The notes: a model not told the origin generated them from the letters alone. Positions 16,409 to 26,092 are shown, counted from the first letter of the stretch. The stretch: 64,000 nucleotides of DNA from Draconibacterium mangrovi (GCF_010586825.1 NZ_JAAAGB010000004.1:391565-455564); one strand, 5' to 3'. Made by a program: numbers and translations.

Positions 16409-17500
16409 TTAGTTAGAAGCTATAATTGCTCCGTCAAAAAGTTTGCTGTCAGATTTCACAACATATTGTTCTCCATCCGATAAACCTGAGATGATCTCAA
16501 TTTTGTCGCCAAATGTTTTACCGGTTTTTACCCAGCGAAGCAAGGCATTTCCCGACTGACCAACAGCGTAAATTCCAACCAGCTGACCACGGTGGATCAG
16601 TGCTGATTCTGAAACCAGGATGCGTTTTTGAGTTCCATATTCAAACAACACTTCGGCATACATTCCGCTGTACAATTTTGCTGTACAGTTTTCAGGAACG
16701 TTAACTAAAACCTTTGCCATGTATTGGTTGCCGGTATTTGTTGTTGATGGATTTATTTCAATGATTTTTCCGTCCAATTCTGCATTTGCTGAAGTGAATT
16801 TCACTTTTACGGCATCGTTCAACTGAACTTTTGCGATGTCGGCTTCAGGAACGCGTGCAATTACTTTCCACTGCGACGGGCTTTCCATGCTCAACAATGG
16901 CATTCCCGGATTGGCCATGTCGCCTTCCTGAACAAATTTGGTTGTAATAACTCCGCTGTAAGGTGCACGAATCGATGCATAACGCATGTTTTCCTCCACT
17001 TCGTTTTCCATTTGTTCAACGGCAGCCAAACGTGCTTTAGCCATGTCGTAACGCGTGCGCATGTCGTCCATCTCTTTGTCCGATGCACTGTTTGCTTCGT
17101 ATAGTGCTTCGTAACGTTTCAGGTCTTTTTCTGCGCTTTCGTAAGCGGTGCTTGCTTCAACTTTGCTTGCTTCAACCTGTGCTTTTTTTGCCAGAATATC
17201 CTGGTTTCTGATCTGGATCAACAGATCGCCCTGGTTTACTTTCTGACCTGGTTTTACGTAAATACGCTGAATTTGACCCATGATACGGGTGCTTAAATTA
17301 CTTTGTTTATCGGCTTCCAATTTGCCCGAAAAACTATGTACTACCGGGTAATCAGCAAGGTTGGCAACAGCTGTTTGTGCTGTAACTTTTTCTTGCGATA
17401 CCGTGGTGTGTTCTTTCTCTTTGTTCCCACATGAGATTGCAATTATTGATACCAATGCAATTGCAATTATGAATTTTGATTTTTGTACTAGTGTCTTCAT
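16409..17500 (-). CDS. RND periplasmic adaptor lipoprotein
   Basis: 363 aa. A signal peptide with lipobox IIAISC (Cys24) anchors it to a membrane. The lipoyl halves are GQIQRIYVKPGQKVNQGDLL (about 75-95) and APYSGVITTKFVQEGDMANPGMPLL (about 185-210), with the coiled-coil hairpin between (VEASTAYESAEKDLKRYEALYE...). It links the AcrB-type permease to the TolC protein encoded upstream. No metal-binding His or Met clusters are present, unlike the adaptors of the two metal pumps. Confidence 0.93.
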   Translation of the reverse strand: MKTLVQKSKFIIAIALVSIIAISCGNKEKEHTTVSQEKVTAQTAVANLADYPVVHSFSGKLEADKQSNLSTRIMGQIQRIYVKPGQKVNQGDLLIQIRNQDILAKKAQVEASKVEASTAYESAEKDLKRYEALYEANSASDKEMDDMRTRYDMAKARLAAVEQMENEVEENMRYASIRAPYSGVITTKFVQEGDMANPGMPLLSMESPSQWKVIARVPEADIAKVQLNDAVKVKFTSANAELDGKIIEINPSTTNTGNQYMAKVLVNVPENCTAKLYSGMYAEVLFEYGTQKRILVSESALIHRGQLVGIYAVGQSGNALLRWVKTGKTFGDKIEIISGLSDGEQYVVKSDSKLFDGAIIASN

Positions 17501-17514
17501 TTTTAGTATGGCGT

Positions 17515-18846
17515 TTATTCGTTAATATCTTGTTCTATAAGCAATTCCATCTCAAAAATGGCTTGCTTGTAATTATAAATGGCTTGAATGTATTCTAGTT
17601 CTTTTTGTGAGGTGAGGGCTTCCGACATTAGCAGATCGGCAGTTTTTTCCAGTCCTTGTTCAAAACGGTTTGTGCGGATTCGTAATGACTCCTGAGCCTG
17701 ATTTTTTGCCAGTTTGCTCGATTGGATTCGGTTATAATTGAGTTCCATTTTACGGGTAGCACGATTGATTTCTATTTGGCTTTGAGACAGGTAATCTTCG
17801 TAGTTAATTCGTGCTTCGTCCAGTTGAGCGGTTGCATGTTGAATGGCTCCTGCATTTTTATATCCACTAAACAAGCTCCAGCTTAGAGATGCTCCAACCA
17901 TGTAGTTATTCGCTGAAGTTCCGAACAACGATTCGTCGTTCCATTCAAATGCTCCAAAAGCATTCAGGCGAGGAACGAATTTCATTTTGTTCGATTTAAC
18001 CATGTTCTCGCCGGCCTCGATTTGTTTTTGATAAGCGAGCATGTCCGAACGGCTTTCCAGGTTTACTGAATTCCGGTCGATAATCACCTGCATTGGCGGT
18101 TGAATCAGTGAATCGGTGGTTTCAATCACTTCGCTGAATTCCATGCCCAACAGGTAAGCCAAAAAGTCGTTGGCAGTTTGTCGCTGGTTTTGCGCTTCCA
18201 GTAATTGGTTCTTGCGTTCTTCAACACGAACAGAAGCTTCAAGTACATCTGCTTCTTTAGCAAATCCCTGTGCGGCATTATTTTGTGTTAATCGTAAAGC
18301 TTCTTCTGCAACAGCTACTGATTTTTCCAGTACCTCAACTGACGACTCGGCCAGCTCCAACATGTAGTAAGCTTTTTTTACTTCGTATTTAATGTTCAGT
18401 TTAACCCTGTTATTCTGAAACGCTAAAGCATCCAGTTGATTTTTGGCTGCTTTACGGGCATAAATTCCGTCGAGGTTCAGCAATGGCTGCTGCAGCTCGA
18501 TTTTTGTCTGGAAATTCTCGATACTTCCCGGATCATTCAGCAGATCAGGATTAAAATCTTGTTGCGTTACAATCTCTTGTTTCAATTTAAAACCAAAAGA
18601 ATTTAGCGGGTCGTTGGTTGACATTCCGGTGTGACTCGCTTCAACTCCTGGTAAAAAAACAGAGTTTGTCATTCGGTAGCGGGCGCGTGCGGCTTCCACA
18701 CGGGCTTCAGCACTTTTTACATTAAGGTTGTTTTCTTCAGCAAGGGTAATGGCCTCGCTCAAACTTAATGGTCTTGGTTGTGCCTTTACTATTGCCGGCG
18801 TTAATAACAGCAATAAAATAAGGTAATTGAATTTTTGTGTTGACAT
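17515..18846 (-). CDS. TolC-family outer-membrane efflux protein
   Basis: 443 aa with a signal peptide ending IVKAQ. Two repeated OEP halves are visible: SLSEAITLAEENNLNVKSAEARVEAARARYR near residue 28, and a matching helix pattern from about 240 (RSDMLAYQKQIEAGENMVKSNKMK...). The end (YNYKQAIFEMELLIEQDI) is typical. It is first in the RND operon; the adaptor follows 14 nt later. A TATATTTG promoter and a perfect palindrome lie upstream. Confidence 0.93.
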   Translation of the reverse strand: MSTQKFNYLILLLLLTPAIVKAQPRPLSLSEAITLAEENNLNVKSAEARVEAARARYRMTNSVFLPGVEASHTGMSTNDPLNSFGFKLKQEIVTQQDFNPDLLNDPGSIENFQTKIELQQPLLNLDGIYARKAAKNQLDALAFQNNRVKLNIKYEVKKAYYMLELAESSVEVLEKSVAVAEEALRLTQNNAAQGFAKEADVLEASVRVEERKNQLLEAQNQRQTANDFLAYLLGMEFSEVIETTDSLIQPPMQVIIDRNSVNLESRSDMLAYQKQIEAGENMVKSNKMKFVPRLNAFGAFEWNDESLFGTSANNYMVGASLSWSLFSGYKNAGAIQHATAQLDEARINYEDYLSQSQIEINRATRKMELNYNRIQSSKLAKNQAQESLRIRTNRFEQGLEKTADLLMSEALTSQKELEYIQAIYNYKQAIFEMELLIEQDINE

Positions 18847-18878
18847 ATTTGTAATCGTTTTTGATTCTTTTTTCGCCG

Positions 18879-18886
18879 CAAATATA
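18879..18886 (-). promoter_or_regulatory. -7 box (TATATTTG) of the AcrB-type RND operon
   Basis: Minus-strand TATATTTG, 33 nt before the TolC start, predicts initiation near 18872. Confidence 0.5.
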
Positions 18887-18901
18887 TGTTATTAGATGCA
18901 A

Positions 18902-18921
18902 ATATCTACATAAATAGATAT
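18902..18921. promoter_or_regulatory. perfect inverted repeat, candidate operator of the RND operon
   Basis: ATATCTA (18902-18908) and TAGATAT (18915-18921) are exact complements separated by 6 nt. The site lies 16 bp upstream of the -7 box, where a repressor dimer could block polymerase. No regulator gene is adjacent. Confidence 0.35.
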
Positions 18922-19206
18922 ATAAATAATTGATTGATCATTTTTGAAATCTATTACGATAATAGGTTGTTGATTTGTACGACTATTAGCATTCCAAAAT
19001 TTATGTAAAAGCTAAGTGTAGTAACGTATTCTGATTCTTATAGTTACTGTGAGTTGATAAATTAATTCTATGAGGCGATAAAATTGATTTAGGGGATGAA
19101 TTACATAGCAATTGTGAACATTATTTCAATGTTAACTGGAATTGGTTTGAATTTGAAGGGTTTAGAAGTAGGAGAGAAGTTCCAATTTGTGTACAGAATT
19201 GGAAAT

Positions 19207-19238
19207 AGGATGTCATCTCTGTAAAAAGACGACATCCT
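19207..19238 (-). terminator. weak hairpin after the czcC-like gene
   Basis: AGGATGTC (19207-19214) pairs with GACATCCT (19231-19238), loop 16 nt. It lies 26 nt past the stop of the czcC-like gene; the T-tract on the minus strand is poor, so termination strength is doubtful. Confidence 0.35.
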
Positions 19239-19263
19239 TATAAAAAGTTTATTGTTGCAGTGT

Positions 19264-20442
19264 TTAGCGGTATATTAGCAATTGCGCCCTGGTAGTGCTT
19301 AATTCTTTTTCCATTTCAAGCAATTTCTCCAGGCTGTCGTAATACACAGTCAGCTCAAATAGATACTCAGTAAGCGAAATAGAACCTTTATCCAGCGCTT
19401 TACGCAACAATTCCAAATCGTTTTGCAACGATAGCTGCTCACGAAACTGTGTAATGTTTTGCTGTATTGCGATGGCTTTGGTATGTAGCGTTTTCATCTC
19501 GTTGTAAAAACGTAGCTTTGCATCCGTCTCACGTTGTTGGGCCGCTTCGTTTTTTAACTGAGCATATTTCACCGTGTTTTTATTCTCAAACAATGGTATT
19601 GAAACGCCCACCGAAACACCCTGAAAATGTTCGCCAACTACTTTTTCGCTCATATAACCTGCATTTAGTTTGGGCAGACTTTGCGCTTTCTGCAATTGCG
19701 TGTTTTTGTCAGAAATGGCAATTTCCTGTTCTAACCAGGCCAGCACCGGATTGTTAACAGCTGCCTGCGTAGCCCACTGCTCAAAATCGTTATCGATCGG
19801 AACAGATTGAAAAGTCGTCTCCTCAAAACTGACTTCATTGCCACCGTTTAGAGTTGCCAACTGTTGCAGTAGAGTTTGTCGCTGAATCTCAATGTGGCGA
19901 AGTTCAGCTTCCGTATTCAAAAGCGTAACTTTTGCTTTGTTTTGATCCAGAATATTGGCTTCTCCGGCATTCAGTTTTGTTTCAACTGACTTTGCAATCT
20001 GGCTGGCATTTTCCTGTCGTTTTTGGTATTCCGCCCGCAGTGCATTCTGGTAAGTGAGTTCTGCACAAAATAAACGCACCTGAAGGAAAATATCCATCTT
20101 CTGCTTTTTGTACTCCAGTTCAGCCTGCTCATTTTTCATGTCTGCAATCTGGTTGCGGTAGGCATAAGCCGATGGAAAATCAAACGACTGCTGAACGCTG
20201 ATATCTGTGCGGTTACCAATGGCCGAGGGATCGCCCCACAAATAATGGAACTCCACTTCAGGGTTTTGCAGTTGAATACCTGTTTTATTGCCCATTTTTT
20301 CAGCGTCAACCATTTTTCTAAGCGCCGAAAGGGTGGTGTTGCTATTCTCAATCTCGGTCAACAATGTTTCGATGCTACTTTGCGCTGACGCAAATTGGCT
20401 GAACGTTAGAATCGATATAATTGTGAATATTAGTTGTTTCAT
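19264..20442 (-). CDS. czcC: CzcC/CusC-type outer-membrane efflux protein
   Basis: 392 aa, the shorter TolC form usual in heavy-metal pumps. Signal peptide ends near FASAQ. The first OEP half contains NPEVEFHYLWGDPSAIGNRTDISVQQSFDFP, and the second contains SLPKLNAGYMSEKVVGEHFQGVSVGVSIPLFENKN, both standard for metal-pump OEPs. Its start overlaps the stop of the czcA-like gene by 4 nt, so the two are translationally coupled. It is last in the unit 25617-19264. The symbol is by family, not proven substrate. Confidence 0.85.
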   Translation of the reverse strand: MKQLIFTIISILTFSQFASAQSSIETLLTEIENSNTTLSALRKMVDAEKMGNKTGIQLQNPEVEFHYLWGDPSAIGNRTDISVQQSFDFPSAYAYRNQIADMKNEQAELEYKKQKMDIFLQVRLFCAELTYQNALRAEYQKRQENASQIAKSVETKLNAGEANILDQNKAKVTLLNTEAELRHIEIQRQTLLQQLATLNGGNEVSFEETTFQSVPIDNDFEQWATQAAVNNPVLAWLEQEIAISDKNTQLQKAQSLPKLNAGYMSEKVVGEHFQGVSVGVSIPLFENKNTVKYAQLKNEAAQQRETDAKLRFYNEMKTLHTKAIAIQQNITQFREQLSLQNDLELLRKALDKGSISLTEYLFELTVYYDSLEKLLEMEKELSTTRAQLLIYR

Positions 20443-23400
20443 TTCGAATCCTTTTTAATGTTTCCATTTTTGCTTAAAGCATAGTAAACGATGGGCACTA
20501 CATAAATATTCAGAATGGTTGATGTTAGTAAACCTCCTAAAATTACCTGTGCCATTGGGCTTTGGATTTCGTTACCCGGTAAATCGCCATTCATTGCCAA
20601 CGGAATTAGCGCCAATGCAGCTGTTAGCGCCGTCATTAAAATGGGTAACAAACGGTCTTTTGATCCGTGTACCAGCGTTTCGTAAAGCTTTTCGCCCTCT
20701 TGCTCCAAACTTTGATAACGCGATACCAAAAGAATCCCGTTTCGTGTAGCGATACCAAAAAGTGTTATAAAGCCAATAATTGCCGGAATACTCAGCATCC
20801 CGGAAGTAAGCATGATGGCAAAAATTCCACCGATCAATGCCAGCGGTAAATTCAGCAAAATGATACCTGCCAGTTTAAAGTTTTTGAATTCCTGGAATAA
20901 AAGCAGGAAAATGACAAAAAGTGCGGCAATAGAAGTGAGCAGCAACATACGTGAAGCTTTTTCCTCACTTTCAAACTGTCCGCCATATTCCACACGATAA
21001 CCTTCCGGCAAGTCGATATTCTCGTTTACACTTTGTTTGATCGCTTCAACCACACTGTGCAAATCGCGACCGGCAACGTTGGCGGAAATTACCAGTTTAC
21101 GTTTTACATTTTCGCGACTGATGGAATTTGGTCCGCTGGCCGAAACAATTTCTGCTACCTGGTTAAGTGGTACTTTTTTCCCATCGTAAGTATCGATCAG
21201 TGCATTTTTAATGCCTTCCAGCTGGTCGGTGTAATCGGTTTTGTAACGAAGCAGCAAATCGTATGTTTGTTGTCCCGCGTAAATGTCAGCCATTTTTTCA
21301 CCACCGAGTGCTATATCAACAAATTCGTTGAATTCATGAATTGAAATGCCATAAAAAGCCAGCATATCACGATTTGGACGAATTTGAATCTGTGGAATTT
21401 CAACCTGCTGTTCAACGTTCACGTCTACCAGACCATCGATATCAACAATGTGTGCTTTAATATCGTTACCCATTTGGAACATGCGGTTTAGATCGGAGCC
21501 AAACAGTTTAATGGCAATGTTGGCGCGGGTTCCCGAAAGCATGTGGTCGATGCGGTGCCCCAAAGGCTGCCCAACGGTAAAGGCAATTCCCGGAATTCCG
21601 TAAAGTTTGCTGCGAACATCTTGCAAAAATGTCTCCAGTTCGCGGTCGTTCAGTGTAAAATTCACATCAATTTCGGCACTGTTGGTACTTTGCGAGTGTG
21701 TGTCCAGTTCGCCACGTCCGGTTCGTCGGGCAGTGCTGCTAACTTCTGGAATGGAAAGCATCTCGGTTTCAACGAGTGAACCCAGTTTGTCGCTTTCTTC
21801 CAGAGATGTACCTGGTTGTGTTATAACCGATAGCGTTAAGGCACCTTCGTTAAATTCGGGTAAGAAACTACGCCCAAAACCCGAGAAAATAAACAGCGAA
21901 ACCACAAACAAACCGAGAATCGGGAATATCACCACTTTTTTGTGGTTCAGCACCCAAACCAACGAACGTTCGTAGCCTGCCGAAAGGTTTCGTGCCAGCC
22001 AGCTTTCTTTTGATTTTCGGGATAAATAGTTGTCGCCCGACAGCATCATTTTTGAAAGCAGAGGCGTTAATGTCATGGCAACAATCAGCGACATAAACAA
22101 CGAAACAATGTAAGCAATACCAAGCGGTTTTAGCATGCGGCCCTCCATTCCCGAAAGGAAAAATAGCGGCATAAATGCAACGATAATAATGAGGGTTGCA
22201 TTTAAAATGGAAGCCCTGATTTCTTTTGAGGCTTCGTAAACCACAGTGAAAGAACTTTGCCGTTCGCCTTTTGGTAACAGGAAATTTTGCCGAAGACGTT
22301 TGTATACGTTCTCCACATCGATAATGGCATCGTCAACCAGCGAACCAATGGCGATGGTCATACCACCCAAACTCATGGTGTTGATATTAAGCCCAAGCAG
22401 GTTCAGTACAATCACCGACCCGAGTAAAGAAAGCGGAATTGCAAGCAGTGAAATCACTGTTGTTCTAAAACTTCCCAAAAACAAAAACAGGATGACGATA
22501 ACCAGCACGGCACCTTCCAACAGCGCACGTTGTACGTTATTAACCGAAGTTTCGATAAAATCCGCCTGACGAAAAATTTTTGTATTTATGGTTACATCGG
22601 GCGGCAGCGTGGCTTTCATAGCCTCCAGTTTTTGTTCGATTTTTTCTGTAACCTCGAGCGTATTGGTATTGGGCTGTTTCGAAACGGAAATAATAATCGA
22701 CTTTTTTGCATTATGCGAAGCGTAGCCCATTTTAACGGCGCTGCCAATTTTTACTTCGGCAACATCGTTTACCCGAATCGGTTTCCCGTTTATTGTTTTT
22801 ACGAAAGTATTTCCAAGTTCTTCGGGATTTGAGGTACGGGCCACTCCGCGAACTACATATTCGTTGCCATGCTCGCGCACGATTTTACCTGTTGAATTCT
22901 GGCTCATTTCGCGACAAGCGTTGGCCAGCTCGTTGATGGAAACGCCGTAAAAATTCATTTTTAGCGGATCGGCCAGCACCTGGTACTGTTTGTAATCGCC
23001 GCCAATAATGGTTACCTGCGAAACTCCACCTGTTGCGAGTATTACCGGCTGGATATCCCATTCGGCGATTGAACGCAGAGTCATCAGATCCGTAGAATCC
23101 GCTTGCAGGCTCATAAAAAATATTTCGCCCATAACGCTCGACTGTGGCGCCAGAATGGGGTCACCCACATTTTCAGGCATTGCTTCCTGTACGGTAATCA
23201 GTTTTTCACTAACCACCTGGCGTGCTTTGTAAACGTCGGTGCCCCAATCGAAATCGACCCACACAAATGAAAAGCCCAGACCTGAAGATGAACGTACGCG
23301 ACGTACGCCCATGGCTCCGTTTACTGCTGTTTCAATGGGGTAGGTAACCAGGCGCTCCACTTCTTCGGGAGCCATTCCATGTGCATCGGTCATTACAATT

Positions 23401-23540
23401 ACGGTAGGCGCCGTAAGGTCGGGAAACACGTCAATATCCATATTTTTAGCCGTGTATACGCCGAACACCACCAGAACCACCGAGCACAAAATAATAAGGT
23501 ATTTGTTGTTCAGCGAGAACTTTATAATATTGTTAATCAT
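20439..23540 (-). CDS. czcA: CzcA/CusA-family heavy-metal RND permease
   Basis: 1033 aa. HME-RND hallmarks are MDIDVFPDLTAPTVIV near residue 35, TYPIETAVNGAMGVRRVRSSSG near 65-85, TM4 relay GSLVDDAIIDVEN near 405 and FLPEFNEGALTLSVITQPGTSLEES near 555. The double Asp in TM4 is the CzcA/CnrA pattern for divalent ions such as Zn/Co/Cd/Ni rather than the CusA pattern for Cu(I)/Ag(I). The adaptor starts 12 nt upstream and the outer-membrane gene overlaps downstream, so the pump is complete. Exact metal is inferred from family only. Confidence 0.92.
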   Translation of the reverse strand: MINNIIKFSLNNKYLIILCSVVLVVFGVYTAKNMDIDVFPDLTAPTVIVMTDAHGMAPEEVERLVTYPIETAVNGAMGVRRVRSSSGLGFSFVWVDFDWGTDVYKARQVVSEKLITVQEAMPENVGDPILAPQSSVMGEIFFMSLQADSTDLMTLRSIAEWDIQPVILATGGVSQVTIIGGDYKQYQVLADPLKMNFYGVSINELANACREMSQNSTGKIVREHGNEYVVRGVARTSNPEELGNTFVKTINGKPIRVNDVAEVKIGSAVKMGYASHNAKKSIIISVSKQPNTNTLEVTEKIEQKLEAMKATLPPDVTINTKIFRQADFIETSVNNVQRALLEGAVLVIVILFLFLGSFRTTVISLLAIPLSLLGSVIVLNLLGLNINTMSLGGMTIAIGSLVDDAIIDVENVYKRLRQNFLLPKGERQSSFTVVYEASKEIRASILNATLIIIVAFMPLFFLSGMEGRMLKPLGIAYIVSLFMSLIVAMTLTPLLSKMMLSGDNYLSRKSKESWLARNLSAGYERSLVWVLNHKKVVIFPILGLFVVSLFIFSGFGRSFLPEFNEGALTLSVITQPGTSLEESDKLGSLVETEMLSIPEVSSTARRTGRGELDTHSQSTNSAEIDVNFTLNDRELETFLQDVRSKLYGIPGIAFTVGQPLGHRIDHMLSGTRANIAIKLFGSDLNRMFQMGNDIKAHIVDIDGLVDVNVEQQVEIPQIQIRPNRDMLAFYGISIHEFNEFVDIALGGEKMADIYAGQQTYDLLLRYKTDYTDQLEGIKNALIDTYDGKKVPLNQVAEIVSASGPNSISRENVKRKLVISANVAGRDLHSVVEAIKQSVNENIDLPEGYRVEYGGQFESEEKASRMLLLTSIAALFVIFLLLFQEFKNFKLAGIILLNLPLALIGGIFAIMLTSGMLSIPAIIGFITLFGIATRNGILLVSRYQSLEQEGEKLYETLVHGSKDRLLPILMTALTAALALIPLAMNGDLPGNEIQSPMAQVILGGLLTSTILNIYVVPIVYYALSKNGNIKKDSK

Positions 23541-23552
23541 AGTGATTGTCTT

Positions 23553-25097
23553 TTAGTGAACATGTCCGGCATGCGGATCCAAAGCTCCGGTTGATTTTGC
23601 CAGTTTTACCTGCATTGCACCTTGTGTTACAATTCGCTCATCGGCATTCAATCCCGCTGTTATTTCGGTTCGCAAACCATCGATTCCACCGATTTTTACC
23701 TCGCGTTTTTCGAACATTTCGGGTGTTACCTGTACAAAAACATAGTAAATGCCTTGCTCTTCCAGCAATGCAGTGTTCGGAACGGTAATCGCTTTTGAAT
23801 TAGTCATTGTTTTCAGAAATACTTCAACAAAAGTGCCCGGTGCAAAACCCGCACGATTTCCTATTTCCAGACTTACCGGAAACAGGTACGAATCATCGTT
23901 TGCCGACTTTCCATAAGAAAGGATCTTCCCGTTTAACTCATCCAGCGTGTATGTTTTTTTGTCGTGTATGGTGGTGATGTTGGCCGTATTTATAGATGGC
24001 AACAACGATAGATATTTTTGTTGCACCTGCGCGGTAAGCAACAATTTGTTGTTTTGACTGATGCTCACCAAGGGCTGGCCGGCAGCCACATATTGTCCGT
24101 TACTCACAAAAATCTGTTTCACAAAACCGCTCATTTTACTCTTCACCATTTGACCGGATTCATTGAAGTTCTTCGACAAATTTTCGTAAACAGCTTTACT
24201 GGTTTCGTAGGCATTTTTTGCATTCAACAATTCCTGCTCCGTTACCAGACGATCTTTTACCAGCTCTGACTTACGCTCGTAATTGGCTTTGCTGGTTTCA
24301 TAATTGCTTTTGGCTTCAGCCAATTGAACCACAAAGTTGTTTTCGGCCATTTCGCTCGAAGAAATCGTGAAAAGTTTTTCGCCATTGGCAACTTGTTTTC
24401 CTTCAACCAAATTGTTGTTGGTAAACAATACCAAACCGGAAGCTTTGGCAGCAATAATCTCTTCTTCGCCGCGTGCAGGTTCAATTTTTGCTACTGTTTT
24501 TATTGCTGGCCCGAATTCCTGTTCCAGTGGCAAAGCCGTTGCAAAATCAATCTTCCACGATTGTTCTTTTGTGAATACGGTGGCATTTACTGCCGAAGGC
24601 TCATCTCCGTGATCGTGATGGTTGTGGAGTTCTTCATCGTTGGCAAAAACGTCCACATCGGGAACGATTACCTCAAACTGTTCGCCTTCGGTTTCGATAT
24701 TAAAATACAATTTGCCTTCACCCGCAGTAGTAGGCTCAAGTTCGAAGCTGTAAATGCCTTTCCGAAGCGGTTCATTCAGCGTTTGGCTTACCGTTTTATC
24801 ATTTACGACAAGTTTTGCCGTTATTTTTCCTGCTTCTAGCGGTTTAAAATTATCGAGAAAAGTAAAATGTGCCAGGATATCAGCGTGTTCGCCAGTTATC
24901 ATGGCATCGGCTTCAGCAAACAATTCAAAATCGCTGCTGTATGTGGTATACTGAATTTTCTCGTGTTCGTGTTCACTTTCTGCTGCTTCCGCTTCGTGTT
25001 CGTGATCGTGTTCAGCTTCGCTACTACGGGGTGAGTTTTGATGGCATGAAAACAAAAGAAAAGCGATTGATGCCACCCATAAATATTTCAATTTCAT
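23553..25097 (-). CDS. czcB: CzcB-type RND adaptor with His-rich N- and C-termini
   Basis: 514 aa lipoprotein (lipobox LLFSC, Cys18). Directly after the anchor comes EHDHEHEAEAAESEHEHEK, a second His cluster HNHHDHGDE lies near residue 160, and the protein ends DPHAGHVH. These suit capture of Zn2+ or similar ions in the periplasm. An extra beta domain (about 50-150) precedes the usual lipoyl halves (ASGLVLFTNNNLVEGKQVANGEKL; KMSGFVKQIFVSNGQYVAAGQPLV) and a coiled-coil hairpin. It precedes the permease gene by 12 nt and follows a His/Cys-rich secreted protein gene. Confidence 0.9.
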   Translation of the reverse strand: MKLKYLWVASIAFLLFSCHQNSPRSSEAEHDHEHEAEAAESEHEHEKIQYTTYSSDFELFAEADAMITGEHADILAHFTFLDNFKPLEAGKITAKLVVNDKTVSQTLNEPLRKGIYSFELEPTTAGEGKLYFNIETEGEQFEVIVPDVDVFANDEELHNHHDHGDEPSAVNATVFTKEQSWKIDFATALPLEQEFGPAIKTVAKIEPARGEEEIIAAKASGLVLFTNNNLVEGKQVANGEKLFTISSSEMAENNFVVQLAEAKSNYETSKANYERKSELVKDRLVTEQELLNAKNAYETSKAVYENLSKNFNESGQMVKSKMSGFVKQIFVSNGQYVAAGQPLVSISQNNKLLLTAQVQQKYLSLLPSINTANITTIHDKKTYTLDELNGKILSYGKSANDDSYLFPVSLEIGNRAGFAPGTFVEVFLKTMTNSKAITVPNTALLEEQGIYYVFVQVTPEMFEKREVKIGGIDGLRTEITAGLNADERIVTQGAMQVKLAKSTGALDPHAGHVH

Positions 25098-25179
25098 TTT
25101 TTATTGCTATTTAATTTTCCAAAAAATAATAACCAGAGTTTTGATTCAACAGAATCTGAATAGAATCGGGGTAGGAAAA

Positions 25180-25617
25180 TTAAACTACAGGAGGAGCACG
25201 AAGCCCCTTCGTGGAAGTGTAAATGTTTGTGGGTAGGGGAATGGTCCCTTCAATGTGGTATTGCCAGTTACTTTTGTCAATATCCAAATTGGCATTAAAC
25301 AGGCCGGTTATCAGCAACGAGCAGTATGTGTGTTGCAGCGTGGTAATAATTAGTGGCTGGTCGGCTCTGATTTGTTTCCCCGGAAGTACCAGCAGGTTGT
25401 GAAGTGCGCAGTCAGTCGATTCACCTTCGGAATGGTCGTGCGTACAACTTGCTGTCTGAGCAGATGTTTCATGATGGTGATAAAAACACTTACATTCGGA
25501 TGTTTCGATAACTGCCTGCCCGCTGTGCAAATGATGCGGGATAAAAGCATGCGACAGTATAATCGCTCCTGCAAAAATCAGTAAAAAACTTCCGATATGA
25601 TTTATAGTTTTTTTCAA
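25180..25617 (-). CDS. His/Cys-rich secreted small protein, candidate periplasmic metal binder
   Basis: 145 aa, started by TTG: an in-frame TAG lies two codons upstream and no internal ATG precedes the signal sequence, so the TTG is well supported. After the N-terminal hydrophobic segment come HAFIPHHLHSG, ECKCFYHHHE, CTHDHSEGESTDCALH and later HTYCSLL. It ends with RAPPVV, a Pro-containing tail seen in small proteins beside Bacteroidota metal pumps. First gene of the czc-type unit; a promoter box sits at 25650-25657. It may sense or buffer the exported metal. No experimentally defined family is recognised with confidence. Confidence 0.75.
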   Translation of the reverse strand: MKKTINHIGSFLLIFAGAIILSHAFIPHHLHSGQAVIETSECKCFYHHHETSAQTASCTHDHSEGESTDCALHNLLVLPGKQIRADQPLIITTLQHTYCSLLITGLFNANLDIDKSNWQYHIEGTIPLPTNIYTSTKGLRAPPVV

Positions 25618-25649
25618 GCTCTAATCGTTTAGTTCTATTCCGAGGAAAA

Positions 25650-25657
25650 CAAAAATA
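25650..25657 (-). promoter_or_regulatory. -7 box (TATTTTTG) of the czc-type operon
   Basis: Minus-strand TATTTTTG, 32 nt ahead of the TTG start of the His/Cys-rich gene. This separates the czc-type unit from the DUF302 gene upstream. Confidence 0.45.
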
Positions 25658-25702
25658 ATAAAAAGTAGCAGAAAAGGGGCTTTTTGTTTCTCTTAACAAA
25701 AA

Positions 25703-26092
25703 TTACAGCTGTTCGATAGCACGTGCAAGCTTATCTTTAATGAGGTGAGCAATTGGTTCGATAGATGAATTGTCAACAGCCATCATTGATGCAACCGGAT
25801 CGATGGCAGAAACCATAATTTTGCCTGGTTGCGACGATTCCTGAACCACAACATTACAGGGCAGCATTAATCCGATATGTTCTTCTGCTTTCAGTGCTTC
25901 AAATGCGTTTGGCGGATTGCAGGCACCAAGAATTTTGTATTTTCTGAAATCCACATCCAGTTTCTCTTTTAGTTTTTCGTGAATATCAATTTCTGATAAT
26001 ACTCCAAAGCCTTCTTTTTTAAGTTCTTCTTTAACTTTTTCTACTGCTGAATCAAAGTCAGTTTCAATGGTTGTTTCAATATAATACTTCAT
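25703..26092 (-). CDS. DUF302-family protein
   Basis: 129 aa. The family pattern is clear: YIETTIETDFDSAVEKVKEELKKEGFGVLSEIDI, then YKILGACNPPNAFEALKAEEHIGLMLPCNVVVQE. The conserved GACNP and LPCNV cysteines are both present. DUF302 proteins often accompany metal or redox-stress genes, but their activity is unknown. It stands between the HMA protein and the czc-type unit, preceded by a near-perfect palindrome (26204-26225) and followed by a separate promoter, so it may be a single-gene unit. Confidence 0.9.
   Translation of the reverse strand: MKYYIETTIETDFDSAVEKVKEELKKEGFGVLSEIDIHEKLKEKLDVDFRKYKILGACNPPNAFEALKAEEHIGLMLPCNVVVQESSQPGKIMVSAIDPVASMMAVDNSSIEPIAHLIKDKLARAIEQL

Larger units (their letters stand above)
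18847..19263. other. 417-bp intergenic region between the czc-type and AcrB-type pump genes
   Basis: AT-rich, with no open frame of gene size. It holds the TolC promoter at 18879-18886, a perfect inverted repeat at 18902-18921 and a weak hairpin at 19207-19238 after the czcC-like gene. Nothing else is recognisable. Confidence 0.6.

Noticed and set aside
24324..24839. 171-codon open frame on the plus strand inside the czcB-like gene
   Set aside because: It is antisense to a clear adaptor gene, has no family features and arises from codon bias on the other strand.
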